Below, in pieces: positions 5,391 to 5,447 of a DNA stretch of 5,447 bases. Where the stretch lies: positions 1 through 5,447 of the forward strand of contig JAHDEU010000175.1 of assembly GCA_020628635.1 (NCBI GenBank). The letters are read 5' to 3'. How positions within the stretch are numbered: position 1 is the first letter of the stretch; each line of letters opens with the position of its first letter. Source of the stretch: Hellea sp. (GTDB lineage Bacteria; Pseudomonadota; Alphaproteobacteria; Caulobacterales; Maricaulaceae). The notes below the pieces were generated by a model, which was given only the letters and a program-made list of their open reading frames with translations, was not told where the DNA came from and searched no databases. Position numbers and translations under genes: made by a program.

Positions 5391-5447
5391 TTGTCACCCC
5401 TCCGACCTTTCTCCCTCCGGTCGAAAGCCCACCTCCCCTTTCCGGGG
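5391..5447. other. Pyrimidine-rich intergenic tail, no gene seen
   Basis: The last 57 bases are strongly pyrimidine-rich on the plus strand (runs such as CACCCCTCC and CTCCCTCC). They hold a small hairpin CGACC (5403-5407) / GGTCG (5419-5423) and a CCCC/GGGG pair (5435-5438 with 5444-5447) touching the window edge. No start codon with a plausible frame is visible. Read on the minus strand it is purine-rich, as a leader with AGGAG-like sites might be, but nothing can be assigned. Confidence 0.4.

Overview
The window is GC-rich DNA with codon use strongly biased to G/C in third positions. Together with the protein families this suggests an alphaproteobacterium, most likely a sphingomonad/erythrobacter-type organism. 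That placement is inferred from general resemblance, not from a marker gene.

Left part, minus strand: the 5' portion of a secreted DsbD-family thiol:disulfide interchange protein starts at 757 and runs off the left edge. It is a real gene that is easily missed because it has no stop inside the window. Upstream of it on the same strand is a small gene (884-1087) for a 67-residue, single-membrane-segment, Pro/Ala/Glu-rich protein of unknown function.

Centre and right, plus strand: three co-directional genes form a coherent acyl-CoA catabolic cassette. The first is an AtuA-family protein (1322-3124). The second is an acyl-CoA dehydrogenase of the LCAD/isovaleryl-CoA-dehydrogenase structural type (3228-4403). 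The third is a short-chain dehydrogenase closely resembling HSD17B10 / type II 3-hydroxyacyl-CoA dehydrogenase (4412-5188). The last two are only 8 bases apart, and the ribosome-binding site of the SDR overlaps the stop codon of the dehydrogenase gene, so they are almost certainly co-transcribed. A 103-base gap with a hairpin separates atuA from them. Chemically, the dehydrogenase would make an enoyl-CoA and the SDR would oxidise a 3-hydroxyacyl-CoA. The hydratase between those steps, a thiolase or lyase, and the geranyl-CoA carboxylase of the classical Atu pathway are not in the window. The likely role is oxidation of a branched-chain or terpenoid-like acyl-CoA, with the exact substrate unknown.

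Right end (5189-5447): no gene is visible. The stretch is dense in inverted repeats: a perfect 12-bp stem, a GC hairpin whose loop can pair with downstream sequence, a possible GNRA-capped stem, and a terminator-like hairpin with a T-rich tail. It is either the structured 3' end of the operon, a small RNA, or a palindromic intergenic repeat. It is the least explained part of the window. No mobile-element genes, tRNA/rRNA genes or CRISPR arrays were seen.
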